Origin: Arthrobacter sunyaminii
GTDB taxonomy: Bacteria > Actinomycetota > Actinomycetes > Actinomycetales > Micrococcaceae
Assembly: GCF_018866305.1 (NCBI RefSeq)
Contig: NZ_CP076456.1
Coordinates: 806,001-870,000, forward strand
Reading direction: 5' to 3'
DNA length: 64,000 nucleotides
Shown one piece after another: positions 50,001 through 57,348 of the stretch (position 1 is the stretch's first letter; each line of letters starts with the position of its first letter). The notes under the pieces are model-generated. The model did no database searches, was not told where the DNA came from, and saw only the letters and a list, made by a program, of their open reading frames with translations. The translations under genes and the position numbers were made by a program.

Positions 50001-51340
50001 AACTGACCCTGATTGGCGGCGGAGGCTTCCGCGTGCCGCAGATTTTCGAAGCCCTCGCTGCCGAGGATGCCGCGGCCCGCGTCAGCGAGCTGTGCCTTTA
50101 TGACACGGCGCCTGATCGGCTGGAGGTCATGCGTGCAGTCCTGGCGCAGCTGGCCGGAAACACCCCTCGTCCGCCCCGGATCACTGTGGAAACCGACCTG
50201 GATGCCGCACTGCGCGGAGCGGCCTTCATCTTTTCTGCGATGCGGGTGGGCGGCGCTGCCGGTCGCATTACGGACGAGCGGGTGGCCCTGGACCTGGGCG
50301 TTCTGGGCCAGGAAACGGTGGGCCCCGGCGGGCTGGCGTATGCCCTGCGCACCCTGCCCGCCGCCCGGAGGCTGGCCGAACGCGCCGCGGTGCTGGCCCC
50401 GGACGCCTGGGTCATCAACTTCACCAATCCCGCGGGCATGGTCACCGAGGCCATGCGGGCATCCCTGGGGGACCGGGTGATCGGCATCTGCGATACTCCG
50501 ATCGGGCTGATGCGCCGCGCCGTGCACGCCGTGGGGTCCACCCCCGATGCGGTGGACTTTGACTACGTGGGCCTGAACCATCTTGGCTGGCTGCGCCGGA
50601 TCTCGGTGGCGGGCGAGGACCTGCTCCCGGCCCTGCTGGCTAATGACGCGGCGCTGGGACAGATGGAAGAGGCCCGGCTGATGGGCTTGGACTGGGTGCG
50701 CGCCCTGGGCGCGGTGCCCAACGAGTACCTCTATTACTACTACTTCCAGCGTGAAGCCACCGAGCGCATCCGCACCTCCGCCGAAACCCGCGGCGAGTTC
50801 CTGGAACGGCAGCAGGCAGGTTTTTACCGGCAGGCACATCTGCACCCTGACAGTGCCCTGGAACTGTGGGAGCGCACCAAGCATGAACGGGAGGCCAGCT
50901 ACATGGCCGAAAGCCGCCCGGAGGAGGAGCGCAACGGCCGGCAGGAGAGCGACGTCGACGGCGGCGGATACCAGGGCGTGGCCCTGGACCTCATGGGCGG
51001 ACTGACCAACGGCCGGGCGGCAACCATGATCCTGAACGTCGCCAACCGGGGCACCGTGGCGGAACTGCCGGACGACGCCGTGATCGAGGTGGTGTGCGAC
51101 GTGGACGCGGCAGGGGTTGCGGCACGCAAAGTGGCGCCGGTCCGGGGAGACATGCTCGGACTGCTTCAGCAGGTCAAGGCCGCGGAACAGCTGACCCTTT
51201 CCGCCTCACTGCACCGCGATCCCGTGCTCGCCTGGCGGGCGCTCGCCGCACACCCGCTGGTGGATTCGGTCACCGTGGCCCGCAAACTGCTGGACACGTA
51301 CCGGCAGGCCATACCGGGGGTGGCTGCAGCGTTTGACTGA
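49997..51340 (+). CDS. GH4 family 6-phospho-beta-glucosidase-like enzyme
   Basis: This 447-residue family 4 glycoside hydrolase uses NAD+ and a divalent metal in a redox-elimination mechanism on 6-phospho-glycosides. It has the Rossmann start MKLTLIGGGGFRVPQIFEAL, NFTNPAGMVTEAM, the metal-site cysteine in GICDTPIG and the metal-site histidine in GLNHLGWLRR. It is translationally coupled to deoR (ATGA). The nearest transport genes are an ABC system with a PfkB kinase, not a PTS, which is unusual for a 6-phospho-glycosidase. Confidence 0.92.
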   Translation: MKLTLIGGGGFRVPQIFEALAAEDAAARVSELCLYDTAPDRLEVMRAVLAQLAGNTPRPPRITVETDLDAALRGAAFIFSAMRVGGAAGRITDERVALDLGVLGQETVGPGGLAYALRTLPAARRLAERAAVLAPDAWVINFTNPAGMVTEAMRASLGDRVIGICDTPIGLMRRAVHAVGSTPDAVDFDYVGLNHLGWLRRISVAGEDLLPALLANDAALGQMEEARLMGLDWVRALGAVPNEYLYYYYFQREATERIRTSAETRGEFLERQQAGFYRQAHLHPDSALELWERTKHEREASYMAESRPEEERNGRQESDVDGGGYQGVALDLMGGLTNGRAATMILNVANRGTVAELPDDAVIEVVCDVDAAGVAARKVAPVRGDMLGLLQQVKAAEQLTLSASLHRDPVLAWRALAAHPLVDSVTVARKLLDTYRQAIPGVAAAFD

Positions 51341-51371
51341 GGTGGCGCAACGCAGGCGGTGGCCTCTGGCC

Positions 51372-51377
51372 TAGAAT
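51372..51377 (+). promoter_or_regulatory. -10 box of a leaderless transcript (first PAP2-like gene)
   Basis: TAGAAT ends 6 nt before ATG 51384 and no ribosome site is present. Confidence 0.5.
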
Positions 51378-51383
51378 CGAGTG

Positions 51384-51983
51384 ATGTCTCAAACCCAGCA
51401 GATCCCTGCCACCGGCGTGTCCACCGTGGCCCGCATCGTCACCGAAACCACGGCACCTGCCGTACTGGTGGGGATTCTTCTGCTTCTGCAGCCCCTGCTC
51501 AGCCCCGGCGTCACCTGGCTGCAGGGCATCGTGGCCGCGGGATTCACCGTTGGCCTGCCCTTTCTCGGGATTCTCTGGCTGAAGCGGCGCGGTGCCGTGA
51601 CCGACCATCATGTGGGAGTGCGTTCCCAGCGGGCACCGATCCTGGCCGCGTCCGCGGTGTCCATCGGCATCGGTGCGCTGGTCCTGGTTCTGCTAAACGC
51701 CCCGGCAGTGCTCTTCGGCGAAATCGGCGGAGTGTTTATCGGGCTGATGCTGTGCATGGCGGCAAATCTGGTGTGGAAGCTGTCCGTCCACTCCGCTGTG
51801 GCCGCCTATGTTGGCCTAACGCTGTTGGCGCCCATCCCGGTCTTCGGACCCGCGCTGGCCCTGATGCTGGCATCGGCAACGGGGTGGTCCCGGGTGAAGC
51901 TCGGGGACCACACGCCCACGCAGGTGCTCGCGGGGCATCTGGCCGGCTGCGTGGCCTTCGCCGCCGCGCTTCTGCTGCCCTGA
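51384..51983 (+). CDS. PAP2-like membrane protein, degenerate (paralogue 1)
   Basis: This 199-residue integral membrane protein has about six hydrophobic segments. Its C-terminal part SRVKLGDHTPTQVLAGHLAG resembles PAP2 phosphatase motif C3 (SRxxxxxHxxxD), with Gln in place of Asp. KLSVH stands where motif C2 (PSGH) is expected, and motif C1 is not evident, so catalysis is doubtful. A second protein of the same design is encoded at 53523. ATG 51384 lies 6 nt after a TAGAAT box, so the mRNA is probably leaderless. It opens the ImmA/EspR-like cassette but has its own promoter. Confidence 0.75.
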   Translation: MSQTQQIPATGVSTVARIVTETTAPAVLVGILLLLQPLLSPGVTWLQGIVAAGFTVGLPFLGILWLKRRGAVTDHHVGVRSQRAPILAASAVSIGIGALVLVLLNAPAVLFGEIGGVFIGLMLCMAANLVWKLSVHSAVAAYVGLTLLAPIPVFGPALALMLASATGWSRVKLGDHTPTQVLAGHLAGCVAFAAALLLP

Positions 51984-52042
51984 CAGTAACTTTTCCGGTT
52001 GTGGAACATCGGTTTTGGGATAAAGTCCTAACATCCAGTCTC

Positions 52043-52068
52043 TTCACAGGCGCGCATCACCGTGTGAA
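52043..52068. promoter_or_regulatory. inverted repeat upstream of the ImmA gene
   Basis: TTCACA (52043-52048) and TGTGAA (52063-52068) face each other across 14 nt, 17 bp before ATG 52086. The half-site TCACA recurs in the perfect palindrome at 54607-54620 at the other end of the cassette. Confidence 0.4.
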
Positions 52069-52085
52069 ACAACGATGGGGAATTA

Positions 52086-52583
52086 ATGGCAGTGCGTTTT
52101 AGGAAGTCCGACGGCGGGGAACGGACGGCCTCGAAAGCAGCGGTCGCGGCCCTGAACCTGGGCGGACACGTAACGTTCGATGAATTGCTGGAAGTGGTCA
52201 CGGAAGCCCACGGAAAGCCGATTGAACTGCGCGACATTGACCATTCAATCATTCCCGCCGTCACGGGGCTCTGGATTGAAAAGGACAAAAAGTCCATCAT
52301 CCTGCTGCCCGCCGGCGACAACCGGCTGCACCGCACCCACGCCGCGTGCCACGAGTTTGGGCACATTCTCCTGCGCCACCAGGGGTGCGGCGGGGTGGAG
52401 ACGGCCATGCCGTCCGTCTTCCAGCACGTTGGCAGCCGCAAGGGCATCAAGCGGATGCTGGCCCGGTCCCTGGACTGGAACGAGACCGAGCGGGCCGCCG
52501 AGCACGTTGCCTACCTTCTGTCGCTGGCGCTGCTGCCCAACGGAAGCGAAAGCCCCAGCGACTTTGAGCGGACGTTCATGTGA
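52086..52583 (+). CDS. ImmA/IrrE family metallo-endopeptidase
   Basis: This 165-residue zinc peptidase has the HExxH motif in AACHEFGHILLRHQG near residue 88 and a likely third ligand in the helix ETERAAEHVAYLLSLALL. Family members cleave XRE-type repressors to switch on phage, mobile-element or stress genes (established for ImmA and IrrE). ATG 52086 has GGGGA 6 nt upstream. The stop overlaps the next gene as GTGA. The obvious partner here is the EspR-like regulator encoded 1.5 kb downstream in the same cassette, but no phage or integrative-element genes are present. Confidence 0.85.
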   Translation: MAVRFRKSDGGERTASKAAVAALNLGGHVTFDELLEVVTEAHGKPIELRDIDHSIIPAVTGLWIEKDKKSIILLPAGDNRLHRTHAACHEFGHILLRHQGCGGVETAMPSVFQHVGSRKGIKRMLARSLDWNETERAAEHVAYLLSLALLPNGSESPSDFERTFM

Positions 52584-53572
52584 CGCTCCTGCAAATCCTT
52601 CCGATCATCGTTCTCTGGGTGATGGTCGCAATCCGGCTGCTGGGCCTGTGTTTCGGCTGGCGCCCGGGCATCCTGCCAGCGGTTTTCCTGGTGGCACTGG
52701 GCGCAACCCTGAACATCGACCCGGTGTACCTGGCGGTGGACCGGCTCCTGGGCGGCTGGAACCTGCTCAACCTCATGGTCCACCTGCTCATGGGACTGGG
52801 CATGACGGAGCTGAGCCGGCTGCTGCTGCGGGTTACCGGCCGTTCGAACCACGTGAAAGTGCTCATCAGCGTGGGGATTGTCCTTGCCTTGGCGCAGATC
52901 GTGCTCCTGGTTGTCTCGGATACCGAAGGATCTGCGGCCAGTTTCACGGACACCTTCGGTGACATCCCGACCGTGGCTTTATACCAGGCCAGCTTCTTTG
53001 CCTGGTTTGGCATCATCACCGGGTACACAGGCGTGGAAACCCTGCGCCGCAACCGGCGGGGAGAGTCACGGCCCTTCCGGATCGGTTTCGACATTCTCTG
53101 TGCCGGGTGCATGGCCGGCGTCCTGGCGGCCGGCACCAAAATGATCCAGATCGGCCTGGAGATCGGCGGCGGCGACAGATACAACAATGGACTGATCACC
53201 GGATACCACGTTCTGCTCGCTCTCATGACCGTGGGATTTGCGGTGGGCTTCATCCTTCCGTCCTACGAACGCATTCGGCAAACCTTCCGGGCACGGACCG
53301 ACTGCGAAAGGGACCTTGCCGCGCTGCGGCCCATTATGGGTCGTCTGGTGCAGACACCTGAAGGCCGCCGGTCCATGGGAGCCGCCAACATTGTCCTCGA
53401 CGCCCGCGCGTCCAAGGCCCAGCTGTACCGCTGGTTCATTTTCATAGGCGATATCCGGGTCTTGGATCCCGGGCTGCTGTCGCCGCAGGAAATCCGAGTC
53501 ATTGATGAGATAGGCAGAAGAATTGAGCACAACAGTCCATCGGCGCAGCGTCCGGCTGTCCCTCGCCGCTAG
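52580..53572 (+). CDS. MAB_1171c-like multi-spanning membrane protein
   Basis: This 330-residue protein has about seven hydrophobic segments, including the first at LLQILPIIVLWVMVAIRLLG. The cytoplasmic C-terminal domain of about 90 residues (from SYERIRQTFRARTDCERDLA) contains conserved-looking LRPIMGRL and IRVLDPG segments. The layout matches actinobacterial proteins called MAB_1171c-type putative transporters, whose function is not known. It has no ATPase or MFS motif. GTG 52580 overlaps the ImmA stop. It could be a membrane sensor controlling the peptidase. Confidence 0.72.
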   Translation: MTLLQILPIIVLWVMVAIRLLGLCFGWRPGILPAVFLVALGATLNIDPVYLAVDRLLGGWNLLNLMVHLLMGLGMTELSRLLLRVTGRSNHVKVLISVGIVLALAQIVLLVVSDTEGSAASFTDTFGDIPTVALYQASFFAWFGIITGYTGVETLRRNRRGESRPFRIGFDILCAGCMAGVLAAGTKMIQIGLEIGGGDRYNNGLITGYHVLLALMTVGFAVGFILPSYERIRQTFRARTDCERDLAALRPIMGRLVQTPEGRRSMGAANIVLDARASKAQLYRWFIFIGDIRVLDPGLLSPQEIRVIDEIGRRIEHNSPSAQRPAVPRR

Positions 53573-54104
53573 CTGCTCCAAAATACTGCCGCCGGCTCTG
53601 GTGCTGACCATTCTGGTGCTCCTGGCAGGGATCAAGGCAGGGCTGGGGGCAGGCGGGGTGTTCCTGCTGGTGGCCGGCATCGTCGGCATTCCCGGTGCAA
53701 TTTACAAAGGCACCAAGCCCGTGTTCCGGCGCCGCGGCCTGCCGGACAGCTGGCGGACCAACATCGTGGCGGTCCTGATGCTTCTCGGCACCGTTATCTG
53801 CTGGGCTATCCCTCTGAAGGCGCCGATTCCGCTGACCGTGGGGGCCTTGCTTCTCGGCAATGTAGGACTGGTGTTCTTCCGCCGCTGGCTTGACGTGTCA
53901 GCCCATGTGTCGGTCATGACCTTCGCCGTTCTGTGGATTCCGACATTGTTCGGGGGAGCCTGGGCATGGCTGTTGATACTATCGCCGTTGATGATGTTTA
54001 GCCGGGTTGTACTGCGCGAACACACCCGGAGTGAGGCGTTGTCAGGCGCAGCACTGGGAGTGGCAACTTTCTGCTGTTTTCTCGTAGCAATGACTTGGAG
54101 CTGA
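53523..54104 (+). CDS. PAP2-like membrane protein (paralogue 2)
   Basis: This 193-residue membrane protein has about six hydrophobic segments. The C-terminal SRVVLREHTRSEALSGAALG fits PAP2 motif C3 with Glu for Asp, and DVSAH stands at the position of motif C2. It has the same overall design as the 51384 protein: the same length, the histidine segment and SRV...HT...G at matching places. The start is TTG 53523, overlapping the preceding gene by 50 nt, because no other start precedes the first membrane helix. It has no strong ribosome site, so translation may depend on coupling. Confidence 0.7.
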   Translation: MSTTVHRRSVRLSLAASCSKILPPALVLTILVLLAGIKAGLGAGGVFLLVAGIVGIPGAIYKGTKPVFRRRGLPDSWRTNIVAVLMLLGTVICWAIPLKAPIPLTVGALLLGNVGLVFFRRWLDVSAHVSVMTFAVLWIPTLFGGAWAWLLILSPLMMFSRVVLREHTRSEALSGAALGVATFCCFLVAMTWS

Positions 54105-54109
54105 ACTAA

Positions 54110-54541
54110 GTGGACGATTTTGGTCTTTCCCCGGAACGAGCCGCCGGCATCCGACGAGCCGAGACGCTCGCCAGAAAGATCAACCTCCTCTTGGACGTCA
54201 TCATGTCCGACTCGGGAAAGCCGTATGACTACCCGGCCATCAGGGACGGCGCCCAGAAAGAGGGCTACTACCTTTCCCGTACCCGGTGGTCCCTGCTGAA
54301 GTCCGGAAAGGAGCAGGTTGTCCCGGACGAGGCGCTGCGCGCCATTGCCGCGGTCTTTGACGTGGACCCCGAATACCTGCTGCAGGAAGGCGGAAAGCTG
54401 CCCGAGAGGGTGGAGGCCGAGCTGGAATTGCTCCGCAGTATGCGCCGCGCCGAGGTCCGCAACTTCGCCGCCCGCGCCCTGGGCCCCGTTGACCCGGAGG
54501 CGCTGAGGGCCATCGCCAAAATCCTGGACGAGGACGAGTAG
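54110..54541 (+). CDS. EspR-like HTH regulator
   Basis: This 143-residue regulator resembles mycobacterial EspR along its length. It has an N-terminal helix (KINLLLDVIM), an HTH with the recognition segment EGYYLSRTRWSLLKSGKEQV, a segment AIAAVFDVDPEYLLQEG, and a C-terminal dimerisation region (ELELLRSMRRAEVRNFAARA). GTG 54110 has GGAG 9 nt upstream and lies 5 nt after the preceding gene. It ends the cassette with ImmA and the membrane proteins and is the likely ImmA substrate. EspR itself binds DNA as a dimer of dimers at distant sites (established). Confidence 0.82.
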   Translation: MDDFGLSPERAAGIRRAETLARKINLLLDVIMSDSGKPYDYPAIRDGAQKEGYYLSRTRWSLLKSGKEQVVPDEALRAIAAVFDVDPEYLLQEGGKLPERVEAELELLRSMRRAEVRNFAARALGPVDPEALRAIAKILDEDE

Positions 54542-54566
54542 TCCGCAAAATTTCCCCAAAAAAACT

Positions 54567-54595
54567 TTGACCGCACGGGGGTCCACTGTTATCGT
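54567..54595 (+). promoter_or_regulatory. sigma-70 promoter TTGACC-N17-TATCGT
   Basis: The -35 TTGACC (54567-54572) and -10 TATCGT (54590-54595) are exactly 17 nt apart. It is one of the best-spaced promoters in the window. No gene starts within the 300 bp that follow, so it probably makes an RNA ending at the hairpin 54779-54811. Confidence 0.65.
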
Positions 54596-54606
54596 TCAAT
54601 CATGTT

Positions 54607-54620
54607 TCACACATGTGTGA
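54607..54620. promoter_or_regulatory. perfect palindrome at +6 of the candidate small RNA
   Basis: TCACACATGTGTGA is a perfect 14-bp palindrome just downstream of the predicted transcription start, well placed for a repressor. The TCACA half-site also occurs before the ImmA gene. Confidence 0.5.
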
Positions 54621-54778
54621 GACTTGTTTGAACCATATAGCTGCAGGCGGGGACGGCGGTCGACTGGGGGGTCACCTTCGTCCACGCCTGGGCTTATGGC
54701 GGCATCCGAGCTAAAGGCTTGGTGGACCACTAATAGTGGAACATCTGCTGCCTGTGGGGGGTCAGTGTGATGTTGCAT

Positions 54779-54811
54779 GCGAAGCCAGCGGATTTCATCC
54801 GCTGGCTTCGC
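54779..54811 (+). terminator. terminator hairpin of the candidate small RNA
   Basis: Perfect 15-bp arms GCGAAGCCAGCGGAT and ATCCGCTGGCTTCGC flank a TTC loop. Confidence 0.75.
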
Positions 54812-54889
54812 TGCGTTCTGGGCCTAATTCACGCCTGACCTCGCCCGCGGCGCGCCGCCGCCCGTCGTCGTCGTTCGGTGATGGGGTAG

Positions 54890-54895
54890 TAGAAT
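54890..54895 (+). promoter_or_regulatory. -10 box of a leaderless transcript (flavin oxidoreductase)
   Basis: TAGAAT ends 7 nt before GTG 54903; no ribosome site is present. Confidence 0.5.
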
Positions 54896-54902
54896 TCATA
54901 AA

Positions 54903-57014
54903 GTGAAACTCAATTCCTTTTCCCATCTGATGGCACCGGGCACCATCGGTCCGATGGAAGCCCACAACCGCATCGTTCTGCCCGCAATGGATATGAACGT
55001 CTCCGAGCACGGCGAGATTGAACAGGCTGAGATTGACCACTATGTGGCACGGGCTGCCGGTGGCGCCGGCCTGATCATCACCGGCGCGTGTGCAATTGCC
55101 TTCCCCCATGGCGCGGCTTCCATGAAGGAACCGGGTCTGTCGGATGACAAGTACATTCCCGGGCTCAAAGCGCTGGCCGACGCCGTCCACGCTGCGGGCA
55201 GCAAGCTGTGCATCCAGTCCACCCACCACGGCAAGGTAGCCCGCGTGGACGTGGCCAATGACCGTCCGGTGCTCGCCCCGAACCAGCCGGGCTACAGCTA
55301 TGACATGTCCGCACTGGCGGACAGCACCCCCACGGAACTCGGCAAGATGGGTGCCGCCACGGCCGGCAAGAAGATCATCTACCGTGACATGACCGCCGAG
55401 GACATTTCCTGGCTGGTCTCCACCTGGGTCGATGCCGCCGAGCGCATTGCCAAGGCCGGAGCCGACGCCATCGAGATCCACGCAGCCCACGGCTACATTC
55501 TCGGCGTGTTCCTGAACCAGCGCGACAACAAGCGCACGGACGAATACGGCGGATCGCTGGCCAACCGTGCCCGTCTGGCATGCGAAGTCATCAGCGCCGT
55601 GAAGGAACGCGTCGGCAATAAGCTGGCCATCCTGGTCCGCGTTGCCGGCGAGGAATACGGCCAGGAGGGTGGCCTGACCCTGCCCGAGGCCATTGAGGCC
55701 TCGAAGCTGTTTGAGCAGGCTGGCGCGGATGCCATCCACGTCACCGGCTGGGGACGGAACCCGTTCGACAACTTCACCGACGGCCCGCTGCCCAACAAGG
55801 TGGGGGCCTATCTGGAGAACGCCGCGGAGATCAAGAAGCACGTCAAGGTGCCGGTCATCGCCGTCGGCCGGATGCTGCCGAAGGTCGCCGAGAAGGCGCT
55901 GGCCGCCGGGCAGATCGACTTCGCCGCCATGGGACGCCAGCTGCTGGCCGACCCCGAGCTGCCGAACAAGATCCGTGACGGCAAGTTCGATCAGGTTCGT
56001 CCCTGCATCAACTGCTACCTCTGCGTCGCCGAGAACTTCTTTGACGACACTCCCTTCTGCGCGGTCAATCCCGCCCTGGGCAACGAGGCGCTGCTGCCGC
56101 TCAAGCCCGCTTCGCTGACCAAGCACGTCGTCGTCGTCGGCGCCGGGCCCGCGGGCCTGGAAACCGCACGGGTCCTGACCGAACGCGGCCACCGCGTCAC
56201 CATCGTTGACAAGGCTGACCGGCTGGGCGGCACCATGTGGTTTTCCACCATGACCACGCCGGATAACGAACGCCTGCTGCGCTGGTTCAAGTCCGAAATC
56301 AAGCGGCTGAACATTGCGGTCAAACTGAACACTCCGGCCACCGTGGACACCATCCGCGCCCTGCACCCGGACCACGTCATTGTGGCCACCGGCGCCGTCC
56401 GCCCCAAGCCTGACTTCCCCGGCGGCGACCTGCCGAACGTGCAGACCGGTGACACGCTGCGCGCCATGATGCTCGGTACAGCCACGGCGGAGGAAGCCGG
56501 CGCGGTGCTCAGTACCCTGGGTAAGCTTGGCCGCCTTTCCGGCGTGACCAAGAGCCCCGAGTTTGTCCGCCAGTTCACCAAGTTCTGGCTGCCCATGGGC
56601 AAGGACGTCGTTGTTATCGGCGGGTCCCTGGTGGGCCTGGAGCTGGCAGAATTCCTGGCCGAGCGGGGCCGCAGAGTGACGCTGCTGCACGAAACGCAGC
56701 AGCTTGGCCTGCCGCTGGCCATGCCGCGCCGCTGGACCGCTGTGAAGGATGCCAAGGACCACGGCGTCAAGATCCACCGCAACGTGAAGATCACCCGCAT
56801 CACGGAGAAGACCGTGGAGTGGACCGAGGGGGAGCAGAGCTTCAGCGCACCCGCCTCCATGGTGGTCTACGCGGACGGCACGACGTCGGCGGCCCCGCTC
56901 GCGGACGAGCTGCGTGCGGCGGACATCAGCTGCGACGTCGTTGGCGACGCCGGCGCAGTCAATTACATCCACGGCGCCATCCACTCCTCGTGGAAGGTCA
57001 GCACCGAGCTCTAG
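54903..57014 (+). CDS. NADH:flavin oxidoreductase / 2,4-dienoyl-CoA reductase family protein
   Basis: This 703-residue multidomain reductase has an N-terminal old-yellow-enzyme TIM barrel with FMN (HNRIVLPAMDMN; AGADAIEIHAAHGYILGVFL), a [4Fe-4S] site (CINCYLC with a further Cys 11 residues later) and two C-terminal dinucleotide-binding folds (VVVVGAGPAGLETARVLTER and VVVIGGSLVGLELAEFLAER). This is the FadH/enoate-reductase layout. The cluster spacing C-x2-C-x2-C-x11-C is one residue shorter than in E. coli FadH (x2, x3, x11). GTG 54903 follows a TAGAAT box by 7 nt, so it is probably leaderless. It is monocistronic. Likely substrates are enoates or unsaturated acyl-CoAs. Confidence 0.9.
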   Translation: MKLNSFSHLMAPGTIGPMEAHNRIVLPAMDMNVSEHGEIEQAEIDHYVARAAGGAGLIITGACAIAFPHGAASMKEPGLSDDKYIPGLKALADAVHAAGSKLCIQSTHHGKVARVDVANDRPVLAPNQPGYSYDMSALADSTPTELGKMGAATAGKKIIYRDMTAEDISWLVSTWVDAAERIAKAGADAIEIHAAHGYILGVFLNQRDNKRTDEYGGSLANRARLACEVISAVKERVGNKLAILVRVAGEEYGQEGGLTLPEAIEASKLFEQAGADAIHVTGWGRNPFDNFTDGPLPNKVGAYLENAAEIKKHVKVPVIAVGRMLPKVAEKALAAGQIDFAAMGRQLLADPELPNKIRDGKFDQVRPCINCYLCVAENFFDDTPFCAVNPALGNEALLPLKPASLTKHVVVVGAGPAGLETARVLTERGHRVTIVDKADRLGGTMWFSTMTTPDNERLLRWFKSEIKRLNIAVKLNTPATVDTIRALHPDHVIVATGAVRPKPDFPGGDLPNVQTGDTLRAMMLGTATAEEAGAVLSTLGKLGRLSGVTKSPEFVRQFTKFWLPMGKDVVVIGGSLVGLELAEFLAERGRRVTLLHETQQLGLPLAMPRRWTAVKDAKDHGVKIHRNVKITRITEKTVEWTEGEQSFSAPASMVVYADGTTSAAPLADELRAADISCDVVGDAGAVNYIHGAIHSSWKVSTEL

Positions 57015-57100
57015 GGAGTTCCGGTGGAGGGGCGGGCAGCGAACGTTGCATTCGGACTGACCGCCCCTTGCACGCGCCTCCTCCTCGGCGCGCTCTGGGC

Positions 57101-57132
57101 GGGAGGCTCGGTTCATTCGAACCGGGCCTCCC
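57101..57132 (+). terminator. terminator hairpin after the flavin oxidoreductase gene
   Basis: GGGAGGCTCGGTTC pairs with GAACCGGGCCTCCC (one wobble pair) around an ATTC loop. Confidence 0.65.
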
Positions 57133-57205
57133 GTCGTTGGGCGGGGGATCACCGCCCGGCTTCCCTGCGCGCGGGAGACTACCGTCACCGGTAAAGCGCT
57201 CGTTC

Positions 57206-57243
57206 GGGTGCGTGGGCAGAGGGAACGCCTTGCCCGCGCACCC
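57206..57243. terminator. second hairpin, possible terminator or leader structure
   Basis: GGGTGCGTGGGCA pairs with TGCCCGCGCACCC (one wobble) around a 12-nt loop. It lies 105 nt before the next gene. Confidence 0.45.
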
Positions 57244-57348
57244 AGGCGCTCCTACGGTTGAAACACCTGGACAAACCGACCCCGCAGCCCGGCAGGGACC
57301 GATGGATGTTCCCGCTTTCTGCAGCGTCCGAACCCGTGCGAGGCGATT

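Larger units (their letters stand above)
54602..54811 (+). ncRNA. candidate small RNA of about 210 nt
   Basis: The unit runs from the predicted start after a consensus-like promoter to a perfect terminator hairpin. It contains two TGGGGGGTCA/GTGGGGGGTCAG segments (near 54664 and 54755) that could be exposed as G-rich loops. A 9-codon leaderless ORF (MFHTCVRLV) sits exactly at the predicted start. No longer ORF with good coding bias is present. I do not recognise an Rfam family. The RNA follows the EspR-like cassette and precedes a gene with its own promoter. Confidence 0.45.
57015..57348. other. intergenic region with two hairpins
   Basis: No gene with coding bias is visible. It holds two strong hairpins (57101-57132 and 57206-57243). 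The last 100 nt lead into the DUF4352-like gene and lack a clear ribosome site. Confidence 0.5.

Noticed and set aside
51384..54541. The ImmA cassette as part of a prophage or integrative element
   Set aside because: No integrase, relaxase, phage structural gene, tRNA or attachment repeat is present, and base composition does not change visibly.
54602..54811. Assignment of the candidate small RNA as actinobacterial 6C RNA
   Set aside because: The minus strand does show two CCCCCC runs, but they do not sit in good hairpin loops, and the promoter and terminator signals are on the plus strand.
54795..57188. Open frame of nearly 800 codons on the minus strand
   Set aside because: It mirrors the flavin oxidoreductase gene, whose FMN, Fe-S and dinucleotide motifs are all intact on the plus strand.
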